The translations under genes and the position numbers were made by a program. Below the pieces are notes generated by a model. The model ran no database searches, was not told the origin of the DNA, and saw only the letters and a list, made by a program, of their open reading frames with translations. DNA of 14,181 bases from Bacteroidales bacterium (GTDB lineage Bacteria; Bacteroidota; Bacteroidia; Bacteroidales; JAOZVK01): contig JAOZVK010000086.1 in assembly GCA_029938185.1 (NCBI GenBank), forward strand, positions 1-14,181. Reading direction: 5' to 3'. Shown here piece by piece: positions 1 to 8,093 of this stretch; position 1 is the stretch's first letter, and every line of letters starts with the position of its first letter.

Positions 1-221
1 CCGAACAAGAAAAGCTCAAAGAAAAATTAAAAAGAGAAAAAGCAGAACAAGAAAAACAGGAAGAAAAATTAAAAAGAAAAAAAGCAGAAATAGAAAAACA
101 AAAAGCAGAAATAGACTCTCAAATAATGAAATTAAAATTTATTGAAAAATTAGATAATAAAACAATAGCGAAAAAATTAGAAATAACAACTCAATATATA
201 GAAAAAATATTAATTTTATAA
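1..221 (+). CDS. C-terminal end of a coiled-coil protein, possibly Rpn/PD-(D/E)XK nuclease-transposase family (5' partial)
   Basis: An open frame (codons from position 3) runs in from the window edge and stops at TAA 219-221, giving 72 residues. The first ~40 residues are almost only Glu, Lys, Gln, Leu and Ala in a 14-residue tandem repeat, a pattern expected of a coiled coil. The last ~30 residues (MKLKFIEKLDNKTIAKKLEI and on to IEKIL) resemble the small helix-turn-helix-like tail of Rpn-type recombination-promoting nuclease/putative transposase proteins, which often end in a charged helix plus a 'signal to act/avoid' helical pair of this kind. The catalytic domain would lie upstream and cannot be seen, so the family call is an inference. 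Any protein with a charged coiled coil and a short helical tail is an alternative. The 102-bp gap to the next gene has no obvious terminator apart from a weak 5-bp hairpin at 254-267. Confidence 0.45.
   Translation, partial: EQEKLKEKLKREKAEQEKQEEKLKRKKAEIEKQKAEIDSQIMKLKFIEKLDNKTIAKKLEITTQYIEKILIL
3..116 (+). repeat. 42-bp in-frame tandem repeat encoding a 14-residue coiled-coil unit
   Basis: Copy 1 is 3-44, copy 2 is 45-86, and a decayed third copy starts at 87. The first two encode EQEKLKEKLKREKA and EQEKQEEKLKRKKA. Fourteen residues are two heptads, so gain or loss of a unit would lengthen the coiled coil without shifting frame. The array may extend upstream beyond the window. Confidence 0.75.
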
Positions 222-323
222 CACCAAAGTATCTAAAAAACAAACATAATATAGGAGAACAGTCTCCCAACAGTTTATTGCCAATCAAACTTAAAAAACA
301 CAATATTTTATTTATAATAAATT

Positions 324-3300
324 ATGAAAATAGCAGCTTACAAAAACATAACAGAGCTTTATCAAAGCAAACGTTTTATGATATATAAAGCCGAGAACAA
401 AAAAACAGCACAAAAATGTATTATTAAAATATTGAAAGCAGAATATCCCGAATCAGGAGATATTGCTGGTTTGAAAAACGAATATCAAATTGCAAAAAAA
501 ATATCAGCAAAATGCACTGTTGAATATTTAGAAACTGGAATGTTAGAAGAATGCCCATACATAGTTATGGAAGATGCAAATGCTGTGTCATTAAACATTT
601 ATTTGAAAGAAAATACTGTAAATATAAAAGAATTTATTGCACTTGCAATAAAAATAGTTTCTGCTTTAAGAGAAGTTCATAAAAACAAAATTATACATAA
701 AGATATTAAACCCAATAATATTTTAATACAAGCACAAACAAACAATATTTTTATTATTGATTTTAATATTGCAACACAATTAACCTCCGAAACAGTGCTA
801 CTGAGCAGCCCCGAAAAATTAGATGGCACCTTACAATATATCGCACCCGAGCAAACAGGACGCATAAATCGTTCTATTGATTTCAGAAGTGATTTTTATT
901 CGCTCGGAATAACGCTGTACGAAATACTTTACAATAAGCTACCGTTTATATCAAAAGACCCTGTGGAACTTATCCATTCGCATATTGCCAAAAAAGTAAA
1001 CTTTCCAACCGCAAGTATTTACCATAAATACATTAATAAAATAATAATAAAACTTCTTAATAAAAATCCAGAAGATAGATATCAATCAGTTTCTGGAATA
1101 TTATATGATTTTAATAAAGTAGATAGCTTTATTGAAAACAAAAATACAGAACAAATAGATAGTTTTGAGGCAGGAAAAAACGATTTTTCGGGACAATTAC
1201 TAATACCCGAAAAACTTTATGGTAGAGAAACAGAAATTGCCACACTAACAAATAGTTTGAAAAAAGTATCTGTTGGCGAAAGTATTATGCAATTAATTAG
1301 TGGAGCTTCTGGTTTAGGAAAAACCGCACTAATAAACGAACTGCAAAAACCACTGCTTGCATTAAAAGGATACTACATAAAAGGAAAATGTGAGCAGTTT
1401 TCTCAGGACATGCCATACAATCCGTTAATTCAGTCTTTTAAAGAAATAGCAAAACAAATATTAAGTGAACCAAAAAAATCTATTGAACTAAAAAAACAAA
1501 AACTACTGAAAATACTTGATGGAAATGGAAAAATACTCACAGATTTTGTTCACGAATTAGAATTTATACTCGGTAAACAAAAAGAATTAGAACAACTTGG
1601 TGCTACCGAAACACAAAACAGATTAGAAGATGTTTTTAAAAAATTTATTAGTTTTTTTGGACAATCGGCTCTACCTTTAATCATTTTTATTGACGATTTG
1701 CAATGGGCAGATTTGCAAACTCTTAATATCTTAAAAAAACTAATTACCGATGTAGAAATAAAATATTTGTATGTAATTGGAGCATATAGAGACAACGAAA
1801 CAAACAGCTCGCACCCTCTTATTATAACTATAAACGAAATAAGAGACAGTGGAAAAGTGATAGACGAAATAAAACTTGAAACCCTTACAGAACAAAATAT
1901 TAAGCACTTACTTGACGATACTTTTGAAACAAAACAAAAAACACAGAATCTCGCAGAACTTATTGTTAGTAAAACACAAGGAAATCCATTTTTTATAATC
2001 GAATTTTTAAAAAAATTATATAAAGAACAAAAAATAATATTTGATTTAGAAAATTTTTGGACTTGGGAGCTTGCTTCAATAAAAGATATGCAAATATCTG
2101 ATAATGTGGTAGAACTGCTACTTGACAAATTATTAGAACTACCCAAAGATACGCTTAATGTTCTTAAAAATGCCTCATTAATCTCCACAACATTTGATTT
2201 ATCAACACTATCTATAATTTCGGAAACAACGGCAATTGAAGTTAATGAATATTTAATACCAGTAATAGAAAACGGATTAATAAAGCCAATAGGAAGTGCA
2301 TATAAACAAGTAGGAAACTTGAAAAAAGATGAAATTAAAACTGTTTGTTATAAATTTGAACACGACCGAGTATTAGAGGCTACTTATAAATTGATTGACG
2401 AAAAAGAAAAAATTAGTAAACATTTAAGTATTGCCCAATTATTATTCAGTTCAATAGAAAAAAATAAATTAGATAATGAAGTTTTTGATATAGTAAATCA
2501 TTACAATAAAGCTATAAAATTAATTACCAATGAGAAAGAAAAAATTGATGTTTGTGAATTGAATTTAAAAGCAGGAATTAAAGCCAAAAATTCTACCGCT
2601 TACGAAACAGCTCTTAAATATTTTGAAATAGGAAATAATTTATTACCAAATAATTCTTATTCTAAAAACTACAACTTAACTTATAATTTGAATAAAGAAC
2701 TTGGAGAATGCCAACACCTGTTAGGAAACGATGATAAAGCAATAGAAATATATGCACAAACATATAATAATGCTCAAAACAATATTGACAAATTGCAAAT
2801 TGCAATTCTACAAATAGCACTTTTTACAGAAGCAACCCAGTATGATAAAACAGTAGAAATAGCTATAAAAAGTTTGAATAATGCAGGAATCGCAATGCCT
2901 CAAACAAAAGACTTAATAGAAAGTGAGAAAAATAAAGAAGTAGATTTTGCAAATTCGTTTCTTAAAAATAATAAATTAGAAGAAATATTAAATAAAACAT
3001 CTACCAAGCCAATAGAATTATTAACAGCCAATATATTAATAGCTATTTTAGACTCTGCCCTAAATTCAGGACAAATAAATATCGCATTATTGTTTTCGTA
3101 TAAGCTTATTAATCAGGCTATAGAGAAGGGAGTGAATGAAAATAGTGCCACAGGATTTGGAGTAACAGGAATGTTTGCTAATACAATATTTAATGATTTT
3201 GAACAATCCTATAAATTAGGAAGATTTAGTGTAGATCTTAGCAACAAGTTTCACAATCCTAAACTTCACCACAAGGTGTTACTATATCATAGTTTTATGT

Positions 3301-5714
3301 GCGGTCACCTAAAGGAAACATTTTATCAAAATGTAGAAATGTTGCACACAACACTTAAATATGCAAAACAACATGGCGACTATGCTTATGCAAATTATGC
3401 TATAGCAAATATATCATTTGTAGGATACCTGACTGGTGTAAAGCTTGAAACTACTAAAAAATTTATTACAAGATACAAAAAATTTTTATATGAAACAAAT
3501 TATAAAGTTGTTATAGATTTGCTTGATTTTGTTGAACTAACAATTGATTATAAACAAAATTATGAAATAGGAGAAGATGATAAAATAAATAATAAGTTTA
3601 AAGAACTTACTAATTTCTTTTTAGATATTAATTATTTGATAGGAATAGCTATTATTACAATTATATATTGTTCGTATTTACTTATAAACAAACAATATGG
3701 TAGCTGTGTGAAAATATTTGAAAAACACCTTGATACCATGATACATATAAAAGGAAATATTTGTGGCATTTTTTACTATTTTTATTATTCTATTTCTATT
3801 TATAAAAATTACAATAATTTTAGTAAAGAAGAAAAAGAAAAATACAACAATATATTAGCATCAAACCTTAGTGTGTTAAAAAAATATGCAGATTGCAATC
3901 CTCAAAATTATTTGCATTTTTACAAAATAGCAAAAGCCGAACAATTAAACTTAGAAGGCAAAAAATGGGAAGCAACCGAAGAATATGAAAAAGCTATAAA
4001 TTCGGCACAAGAAAATAAAATATTTAATATAAAAGCACTTGCTAATGAGTTACTTGCAGATTTTTATATATCACAAGAAAAACATAAAATAGCTATTACT
4101 TATTATAAAAATGCACACTATTCCTACAAGCAATGGGGCGATTTGCAAAAAGTTAAAATGTTAGATGAAAAATATCCTCAGCTTTCGGTAAACTCTTCTG
4201 TTGATAATTTGGAAATGGAAAATAACTCAACCATGGTTTCTACAATGGTTTCCACAATGGTTAGCTCTACTAATAGTCCTACAAATAAAACACAAGTTTT
4301 TGACTTATCTTCGGCAATGAAATTTGCACAAACAATTTCGGAGGAAGTAAATCTTGGCAAATTGTTAGAAAAAATGATGTCTATTATTATTGAAAACGCT
4401 GGAGCCGACAAAGGTTACTTGCTTTTAAATGTGAATGATAACTTTTTTATAGAAGCGGAAGCAAAATTATCTACCAACGAAATAAGTGTTCTTCAAAATA
4501 TAAATATTGATAACTTAGAAGAACTTGATACAGAAAAACAACTTATTGCTCTCAATATTATAAACTATACTATACATACAAAAGAAACTCTTGTAATAAA
4601 CAATGCTTCCAACGATTTACGTTTCGCACAATCCGATTTTATTAGGCAAAATAAAACAAAATCAGTTTTGTGTATGCCACTTATTAAACAAGCTAAAACA
4701 CTTGGAATATTATATTTAGAAAACACACTTACAACAGGAGCTTTTACTCCAGCACGCTTGCAGTTATTAGAAAACCTATCATCACAAATATCTATTTCTA
4801 TTGACAATGCTCGCCTATACGAAGACTTAGAGGGTAGAGTGCAAACACGAACAGAAGAGTTAAATCAAACAAACGAAGAGCTAAAAGCAACTATTTCGCT
4901 TGTAGAAATACAAAAACAGATATTAGAAAAAAGCAGAGCAAAAATAGAAAAAGCTCACGAACATATTACAGACAGTATAAATTATGCAGAACGTATACAA
5001 AGAGCAATGTTGCCAGCAAAAACTATTTTTGAAGACGATTTTAGCGAGCATTTTATTTTCTTCAAACCACGGGATATTGTAAGTGGTGATTTTTATTGGG
5101 CAAAAAAGATAAATGATACATTATTTTATGCAGCCGCAGATTGCACAGGACATGGTGTTCCTGGAGCTTTTGTTAGTATGCTTGCTATGTCCTTATTAAA
5201 TGAAATTTCTTTAAATGCAGAGCATCTAAGCACAGGAGAAATATTAGGAAAACTAAGAACAGCTGTAAAAATATCTTTGAAACAAAAAGATAATTCTATA
5301 CGAGAATCTAAGGATGGGATGGATATTGCTTTTTGTAAAATTAATTTGCTCAATAATAGTTTACAATATTCAGGAGCTTACAATCCATTATATATAATAA
5401 GAGATGGTGAATTAATCCTATTCAAAGCAAATAAACAACCAATAGCTATTCATAAACACGAAACAGAGTTTTCTGTAATTGATTTTCAACTTAAAAAAAA
5501 TGATACAATATATTCTTTTTCTGATGGTTTTGCAGACCAATTTGGAGGTCCAAAAAATCGGAAGTTTATGTCTAAAAACTTCAAAAATTTATTATTGAAA
5601 ATACATAAAATACCTATGGAAACACAAAAAGAAATATTAGAACAAACATTTACAAAATGGAGAGGACATAGTGTCCAAGTTGATGATATTATAATTCTTG
5701 GCATTAGAATATAA
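324..5714 (+). CDS. Giant Ser/Thr kinase - AAA ATPase - TPR-like - GAF - SpoIIE/PP2C phosphatase signalling protein
   Basis: This 1796-residue protein joins a kinase and a phosphatase in one chain. Kinase, ~1-275: VAIK-type Lys35, Glu53, catalytic loop HKDIKPNN (Asp127, Asn132), DFG position reading DFN (Asp146), then GTLQYIAPEQTGR (168-180) and an RSDFYSLG segment, hallmarks of the multi-domain HstK-like kinases. The glycine-rich loop is degenerate. AAA/STAND-like ATPase, ~296-520: Walker A GASGLGKT (327-334), Walker B FIDDLQWAD (Asp457/458), and RDN at 489-491. A long helical region with TPR character covers ~760-1290. A Ser/Thr/Asn linker (~1295-1325) precedes a GAF domain (~1335-1495), a coiled coil (~1495-1555) and a SpoIIE phosphatase with all metal-binding acids: SGDFYW (Asp1589), ADCTGHG (Asp1606), SDGFAD (Asp1734), DDIIILG (1787-1788). 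No transmembrane segment is seen, so it is probably cytosolic and senses a small ligand through GAF. Its target, perhaps an anti-sigma-factor antagonist, is not encoded here. ATG 324 begins the kinase fold directly; no Shine-Dalgarno is present. Confidence 0.95.
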   Translation: MKIAAYKNITELYQSKRFMIYKAENKKTAQKCIIKILKAEYPESGDIAGLKNEYQIAKKISAKCTVEYLETGMLEECPYIVMEDANAVSLNIYLKENTVNIKEFIALAIKIVSALREVHKNKIIHKDIKPNNILIQAQTNNIFIIDFNIATQLTSETVLLSSPEKLDGTLQYIAPEQTGRINRSIDFRSDFYSLGITLYEILYNKLPFISKDPVELIHSHIAKKVNFPTASIYHKYINKIIIKLLNKNPEDRYQSVSGILYDFNKVDSFIENKNTEQIDSFEAGKNDFSGQLLIPEKLYGRETEIATLTNSLKKVSVGESIMQLISGASGLGKTALINELQKPLLALKGYYIKGKCEQFSQDMPYNPLIQSFKEIAKQILSEPKKSIELKKQKLLKILDGNGKILTDFVHELEFILGKQKELEQLGATETQNRLEDVFKKFISFFGQSALPLIIFIDDLQWADLQTLNILKKLITDVEIKYLYVIGAYRDNETNSSHPLIITINEIRDSGKVIDEIKLETLTEQNIKHLLDDTFETKQKTQNLAELIVSKTQGNPFFIIEFLKKLYKEQKIIFDLENFWTWELASIKDMQISDNVVELLLDKLLELPKDTLNVLKNASLISTTFDLSTLSIISETTAIEVNEYLIPVIENGLIKPIGSAYKQVGNLKKDEIKTVCYKFEHDRVLEATYKLIDEKEKISKHLSIAQLLFSSIEKNKLDNEVFDIVNHYNKAIKLITNEKEKIDVCELNLKAGIKAKNSTAYETALKYFEIGNNLLPNNSYSKNYNLTYNLNKELGECQHLLGNDDKAIEIYAQTYNNAQNNIDKLQIAILQIALFTEATQYDKTVEIAIKSLNNAGIAMPQTKDLIESEKNKEVDFANSFLKNNKLEEILNKTSTKPIELLTANILIAILDSALNSGQINIALLFSYKLINQAIEKGVNENSATGFGVTGMFANTIFNDFEQSYKLGRFSVDLSNKFHNPKLHHKVLLYHSFMCGHLKETFYQNVEMLHTTLKYAKQHGDYAYANYAIANISFVGYLTGVKLETTKKFITRYKKFLYETNYKVVIDLLDFVELTIDYKQNYEIGEDDKINNKFKELTNFFLDINYLIGIAIITIIYCSYLLINKQYGSCVKIFEKHLDTMIHIKGNICGIFYYFYYSISIYKNYNNFSKEEKEKYNNILASNLSVLKKYADCNPQNYLHFYKIAKAEQLNLEGKKWEATEEYEKAINSAQENKIFNIKALANELLADFYISQEKHKIAITYYKNAHYSYKQWGDLQKVKMLDEKYPQLSVNSSVDNLEMENNSTMVSTMVSTMVSSTNSPTNKTQVFDLSSAMKFAQTISEEVNLGKLLEKMMSIIIENAGADKGYLLLNVNDNFFIEAEAKLSTNEISVLQNINIDNLEELDTEKQLIALNIINYTIHTKETLVINNASNDLRFAQSDFIRQNKTKSVLCMPLIKQAKTLGILYLENTLTTGAFTPARLQLLENLSSQISISIDNARLYEDLEGRVQTRTEELNQTNEELKATISLVEIQKQILEKSRAKIEKAHEHITDSINYAERIQRAMLPAKTIFEDDFSEHFIFFKPRDIVSGDFYWAKKINDTLFYAAADCTGHGVPGAFVSMLAMSLLNEISLNAEHLSTGEILGKLRTAVKISLKQKDNSIRESKDGMDIAFCKINLLNNSLQYSGAYNPLYIIRDGELILFKANKQPIAIHKHETEFSVIDFQLKKNDTIYSFSDGFADQFGGPKNRKFMSKNFKNLLLKIHKIPMETQKEILEQTFTKWRGHSVQVDDIIILGIRI
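4227..4262 (+). repeat. 12-bp tandem repeat x3 in the linker before the GAF domain
   Basis: Three near-identical 12-bp units encode STMV-STMV-STMV (residues 1302-1313), followed by Ser/Thr/Asn-rich residues. The repeat lies in the linker between the TPR-like region and GAF, where a change of copy number would keep the frame. Confidence 0.8.
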
Positions 5715-5732
5715 GGCTAAGTAAGTAGCCTT
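5713..5732 (+). terminator. Hairpin overlapping the stop codon of the kinase-phosphatase gene
   Basis: AAGGCTA (5713-5719) pairs perfectly with TAGCCTT (5726-5732) around a 6-nt loop, starting inside the TAA stop. No T-run follows, so it is a weak candidate terminator. The right part of the stem belongs to the repeat copy that begins at 5719. Confidence 0.25.
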
Positions 5733-5949
5733 ACAAAAACTTTTCAACATTTATTTTTATACAATTAACTAACATGATAGTAATTTACAAAAATGGGCTA
5801 CACGTATAGTATTGGACATTATTTTATTTTTTGACAGGATTAACAGGATTGATTTTTATCCTGTTACGAAATACCTGATAAACAAGACTGTCCAACTTCT
5901 GACGGGTAGCCAAAAATGCGTAATCCACATTAAATAGGTCAAAGACCTT
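5719..5949 (+). repeat. A-B composite dispersed repeat, copy 1 (split by an insert)
   Basis: Module A starts with AAGTAAGTAG then CTTACAAAAACTTTTCAACA. The copy continues to about 5795, is interrupted by 5796-5911, and resumes with AAAAATGCG and CACATTAAAT, ending in the palindrome AGGTC-AAA-GACCT at 5936-5948. With the insert and one direct repeat removed, it aligns end to end with the copies at 7925-8030, 11495-11597 and 11842-11945. Confidence 0.85.
5796..5911. mobile_element. MITE-like 116-bp element nested in the A-B repeat
   Basis: The left end (5796-5818) and the reverse complement of the right end (5889-5911) match at 16 of 23 positions: both begin GGCTAC, one base, CGT, and both close with TTGGACA. 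The element is flanked by the direct repeat AAAAATG (5789-5795 and 5912-5918), which is 8 bp (CAAAAATG) if the ends are drawn one base differently. It is too short to code for a transposase, so it would be non-autonomous. Inside is a perfect 9-bp inverted repeat (TAACAGGAT 5841-5849, ATCCTGTTA 5858-5866) and an ACAGGATT direct repeat. I cannot name the parent IS family. Confidence 0.7.
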
Positions 5950-5962
5950 AAAATGCAATTTA

Positions 5963-5997
5963 ATAAGGAAATTTCGAATTAGTTTACACCTAATTAT
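5963..5997 (+). repeat. Module C repeat, copy 1
   Basis: The stretch runs TAAGGAAA, then CGAATT, then GTTTACACCTAA. The same blocks in the same order recur at 11287-11341, where the central part is expanded by extra CGAATTA units. Confidence 0.55.
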
Positions 5998-6012
5998 CAA
6001 TTGTCCATTACT

Positions 6013-6034
6013 TAAAAAGGTCAAAGACCTATTT
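6013..6034 (-). terminator. Palindrome plus T-run at the end of the symporter gene
   Basis: Read on the minus strand, the TAG stop codon (6031-6029) runs into AGGTC-TTT-GACCT (6030-6018), followed by five T residues. The five-base-pair stem is extended by three A-T pairs after one mismatch. The arrangement resembles a short intrinsic terminator. The same palindrome occurs in the repeat family, so this may be a repeat end used as a terminator. Confidence 0.4.
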
Positions 6035-7849
6035 GAATTTTTTTATTTCACCACTTTTTATTTTTCTGAAATATTCTTTCATATCTTTTTTTACTTCTCC
6101 AGATAGGAGTATTAAGCCTAAAATATTGGGGAAAGCCATACTTAGAATCATCATATCCGAAAAATCAACAACAGCACCTAAACTTGATGATGCACCTACA
6201 ACAATAAAACTAAGGAATATAACATAATATATATTAGATAAAATCTTATCGTTTTTAATAATACCACCTAATAAATATTTAAACCCATTAAGACCATAGT
6301 ATGACCATGAAATCATTGTAGAAAATGCAAATAATAAAATTGCAATTGTTAGTAAATAAGGGAACCATGGAAAAACTGTTTCAAATGCTTTTGAAGTTAA
6401 TTCTGCTCCTTCGTATCCAGCAGCAAGTTCGGGATTATAATAGCCTGTAAATATTATTACTAAAGCGGTCATTGTACAAATAACAACAGTATCAATAAAT
6501 GGTTCGAGAAGTGCCACAACACCTTCACTGACTGGTTCTTCTGTTTTTACAGCGGAGTGTGCAATTGATGCCGAACCAATACCTGCTTCATTGGAAAATG
6601 CAGCTCTTTGAAACCCAACTATCAATACGCCAACAATTCCACCCTTGATAGCTGATGGGGCAAATGCACCACTAAATATCAAACCGAATGCATCAAATGT
6701 TTTATCATAATTCATTGCTATTATTATAAGTGCAGTAAATACGTATAAGATAGCCATAAAAGGTACTATTTTTTCTGTAACTTTTGCAATACTTTTTATT
6801 CCTCCTATAATAACTATACCTACTAAAATAGCCATAACAATACCAAAATAAGCACCATAATGTTCTATTGCAGGAAATTTAAATGCAAATTGAGAAAAAG
6901 CTTGATTTGCCTGAAACATATTGCCTCCACCAAGTGAGCCGCCAATTACAAGTACAGCAAATATGGCTGCAAGAACTTTTCCTAAACCGCCCATATTTTT
7001 TTTAGCAAGTGCTTTACTTAAATAGTACATAGGTCCACCTGCGACTTTACCATTTTCGTCAATTGTTCTATATTTGACCCCTAAGGTTACTTCTACAAAT
7101 TTTGATGACATTCCAAGCAGACCTGCCACAACCATCCAAAATGTTGCACCTGGTCCACCTATGGTAATTGCTATTGCTACACCTGCTATATTGCCTAAAC
7201 CAACAGTAGCAGATAAGGCGGTAGCAAGAGCCTGAAAATGCGACACTTCACCCTTATCATTTGGATTATCAAATTTTCCTCTCACTAGGTCGATTGCATG
7301 TTTAAAGCCTTTTATGTTTACAAATTTCATGTTAATTGTGAAAAGTATAGCTCCAAATATTAACCAAATTACTACAAATGGTACTTTTGTTTTTTTTGGT
7401 TCTCCATTTGCATGACGTAACATTTTTCCTTTATTATCATATATTACTGGGTCGTACATATTAAATAAAGCAAATATATCTGCCATAATTACTGTGTTCA
7501 TAAAAGCTACAATTGGCGTAAAAGCCGAATTTATTTTTTCGTCTGCCGATTCAGTTGGCACCCTTACAGTTTTTGTAGTTTTATTGCCTTTACTGTCAAT
7601 AGCTGTAAGTTCATATGAACTACCTTCGGTTAGCCCGCTTGATATATTTGATATGGTATCAGTATTTTGATTGGACCACTTATATATATATGGAGGAATT
7701 CCTCCAGTTACCGATGCAGTTGCCTCTCCATCATTTATTGATTTTGATACATTTTTAATTTTAAAATCAATATTTAAGTCTTGTTTTGTTTGACTTTTTG
7801 TATTTAATATTATAAAAGAAAGAATTAATAATAATACTGTTTTATTCAT
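6029..7849 (-). CDS. Alanine/glycine:cation symporter (AGCS family) with N-terminal signal peptide and SprB-like domain
   Basis: This 606-residue inner-membrane transporter most likely imports alanine or glycine with Na+. Residues 1-19 form a signal peptide, with likely cleavage before Gln20 (NTKS-Q). Residues ~28-98 look like one SprB repeat (Ig-like fold): ASVTGGIPPYIYKWS followed by LTAIDSKGN. The AGCS body begins near residue 105. Family motifs are clear: GEVSHFQALATALSATVGLG (200-219), GGPGATFWM (231-239), AGGPMYYLSKAL (270-281) and FSNEAGIGSASIAHSA (418-433). About ten hydrophobic segments follow from ~157 to ~585. The insert near 131-152 and the long N-terminus match the Bacteroidota type of this family, but an SprB domain there is unusual. 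After signal cleavage that domain would sit in the periplasm. The ATG at 7849 directly precedes the signal peptide and no Shine-Dalgarno is seen. The gene is monocistronic, with a 700-bp repeat-bearing upstream gap. Confidence 0.95.
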   Translation of the reverse strand: MNKTVLLLILSFIILNTKSQTKQDLNIDFKIKNVSKSINDGEATASVTGGIPPYIYKWSNQNTDTISNISSGLTEGSSYELTAIDSKGNKTTKTVRVPTESADEKINSAFTPIVAFMNTVIMADIFALFNMYDPVIYDNKGKMLRHANGEPKKTKVPFVVIWLIFGAILFTINMKFVNIKGFKHAIDLVRGKFDNPNDKGEVSHFQALATALSATVGLGNIAGVAIAITIGGPGATFWMVVAGLLGMSSKFVEVTLGVKYRTIDENGKVAGGPMYYLSKALAKKNMGGLGKVLAAIFAVLVIGGSLGGGNMFQANQAFSQFAFKFPAIEHYGAYFGIVMAILVGIVIIGGIKSIAKVTEKIVPFMAILYVFTALIIIAMNYDKTFDAFGLIFSGAFAPSAIKGGIVGVLIVGFQRAAFSNEAGIGSASIAHSAVKTEEPVSEGVVALLEPFIDTVVICTMTALVIIFTGYYNPELAAGYEGAELTSKAFETVFPWFPYLLTIAILLFAFSTMISWSYYGLNGFKYLLGGIIKNDKILSNIYYVIFLSFIVVGASSSLGAVVDFSDMMILSMAFPNILGLILLSGEVKKDMKEYFRKIKSGEIKKFK

Positions 7850-7872
7850 AATTAGTTATTGTTAAAGATATT

Positions 7873-7910
7873 AAGGTCTTCGACCTATTTAAAAATTGCT
7901 TATGCATTAT
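7873..7910 (-). repeat. B-only dispersed repeat, 24 nt before the symporter start
   Basis: On the minus strand it reads ATGCATAAGCA then AAATAGGTCGAAGACCTT. The perfect palindrome is 7874-7886. Its sense orientation matches the gene, and 24 nt separate it from the ATG. Confidence 0.8.
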
Positions 7911-7924
7911 ATTAATATCCTAAT

Positions 7925-8030
7925 AAGGTCTTCGACCTATTTAATAAGGCTTAAGCGTTTTACATATTACTATGAAACAGTTAATTGCACGTATATAAAT
8001 GTCGAAAAACTTTTGTAAGACTACTTACTT
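7925..8030 (-). repeat. A-B composite dispersed repeat, copy 2 (full, uninterrupted)
   Basis: On the minus strand it starts AAGTAAGTAGTCTTACAAAA, passes GTGCAATTAACT and ATAGTAAT, and ends ATTAAATAGGTCGAAGACCT (palindrome 7926-7938). It is the closest relative of the split copy at 5719-5949 and serves as its empty-site reference. Confidence 0.85.
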
Positions 8031-8085
8031 TAAACTTTACGGGTAGTCCAAACTACCATAATTGCTACAAACTATTTTTTCGATA

Positions 8086-8093
8086 CAAAGTTA
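8086..8093 (-). promoter_or_regulatory. Candidate Bacteroidota -7 promoter element for the symporter gene
   Basis: The minus strand reads TAACTTTG, an exact fit to the Bacteroidota primary-sigma -7 consensus TAnnTTTG, in the context TTATTAACTTTGTATCG. No convincing -33 TTTG lies at the usual distance, and such matches occur by chance in AT-rich DNA. If real, the leader would be ~230 nt and would contain repeat copies 7873-7910 and 7925-8030. Confidence 0.3.

Larger units (their letters stand above)
5715..6028. other. Convergent intergenic region made mostly of repeats
   Basis: This gap lies between two genes that converge. It holds an A-B composite repeat copy, the MITE-like insert within it, a 'module C' repeat and a second palindrome at the symporter stop codon. 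A 66-codon minus-strand frame crosses it but is a by-product of the repeat. Confidence 0.8.

Noticed and set aside
254..267. Hairpin GGAGA-ACAG-TCTCC between the first two genes
   Set aside because: The stem is only 5 bp with no T-run; too weak to call a terminator or regulatory site.
1550..2188. Minus-strand ORF of 212 codons inside the kinase-phosphatase gene
   Set aside because: It lies wholly within the ATPase region of a protein with clear domains; its Ser/Phe/Ile-rich product is the shadow expected opposite AT-rich coding DNA.
1..5714. A defence island formed by the Rpn-like end and the STAND-like ATPase protein
   Set aside because: The first gene is only a coiled-coil tail, the giant protein is a typical kinase-GAF-SpoIIE signalling type, and no effector nuclease or other defence gene is present.
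5824..6024. Minus-strand ORF of 66 codons between the kinase-phosphatase and symporter genes
   Set aside because: It reads through the A-B repeat and the MITE-like insert backwards. Its KVFDLFNV segment is the repeat's palindrome region in translation and recurs in the unrelated frame at 11853-12062.
8039..8057. Second MITE end suggested by ACGGGTAG near 8040
   Set aside because: It shares only about eight bases with the right end of the element at 5796-5911, has no partner end at a suitable distance and no flanking direct repeat; it is better described as a small local hairpin.
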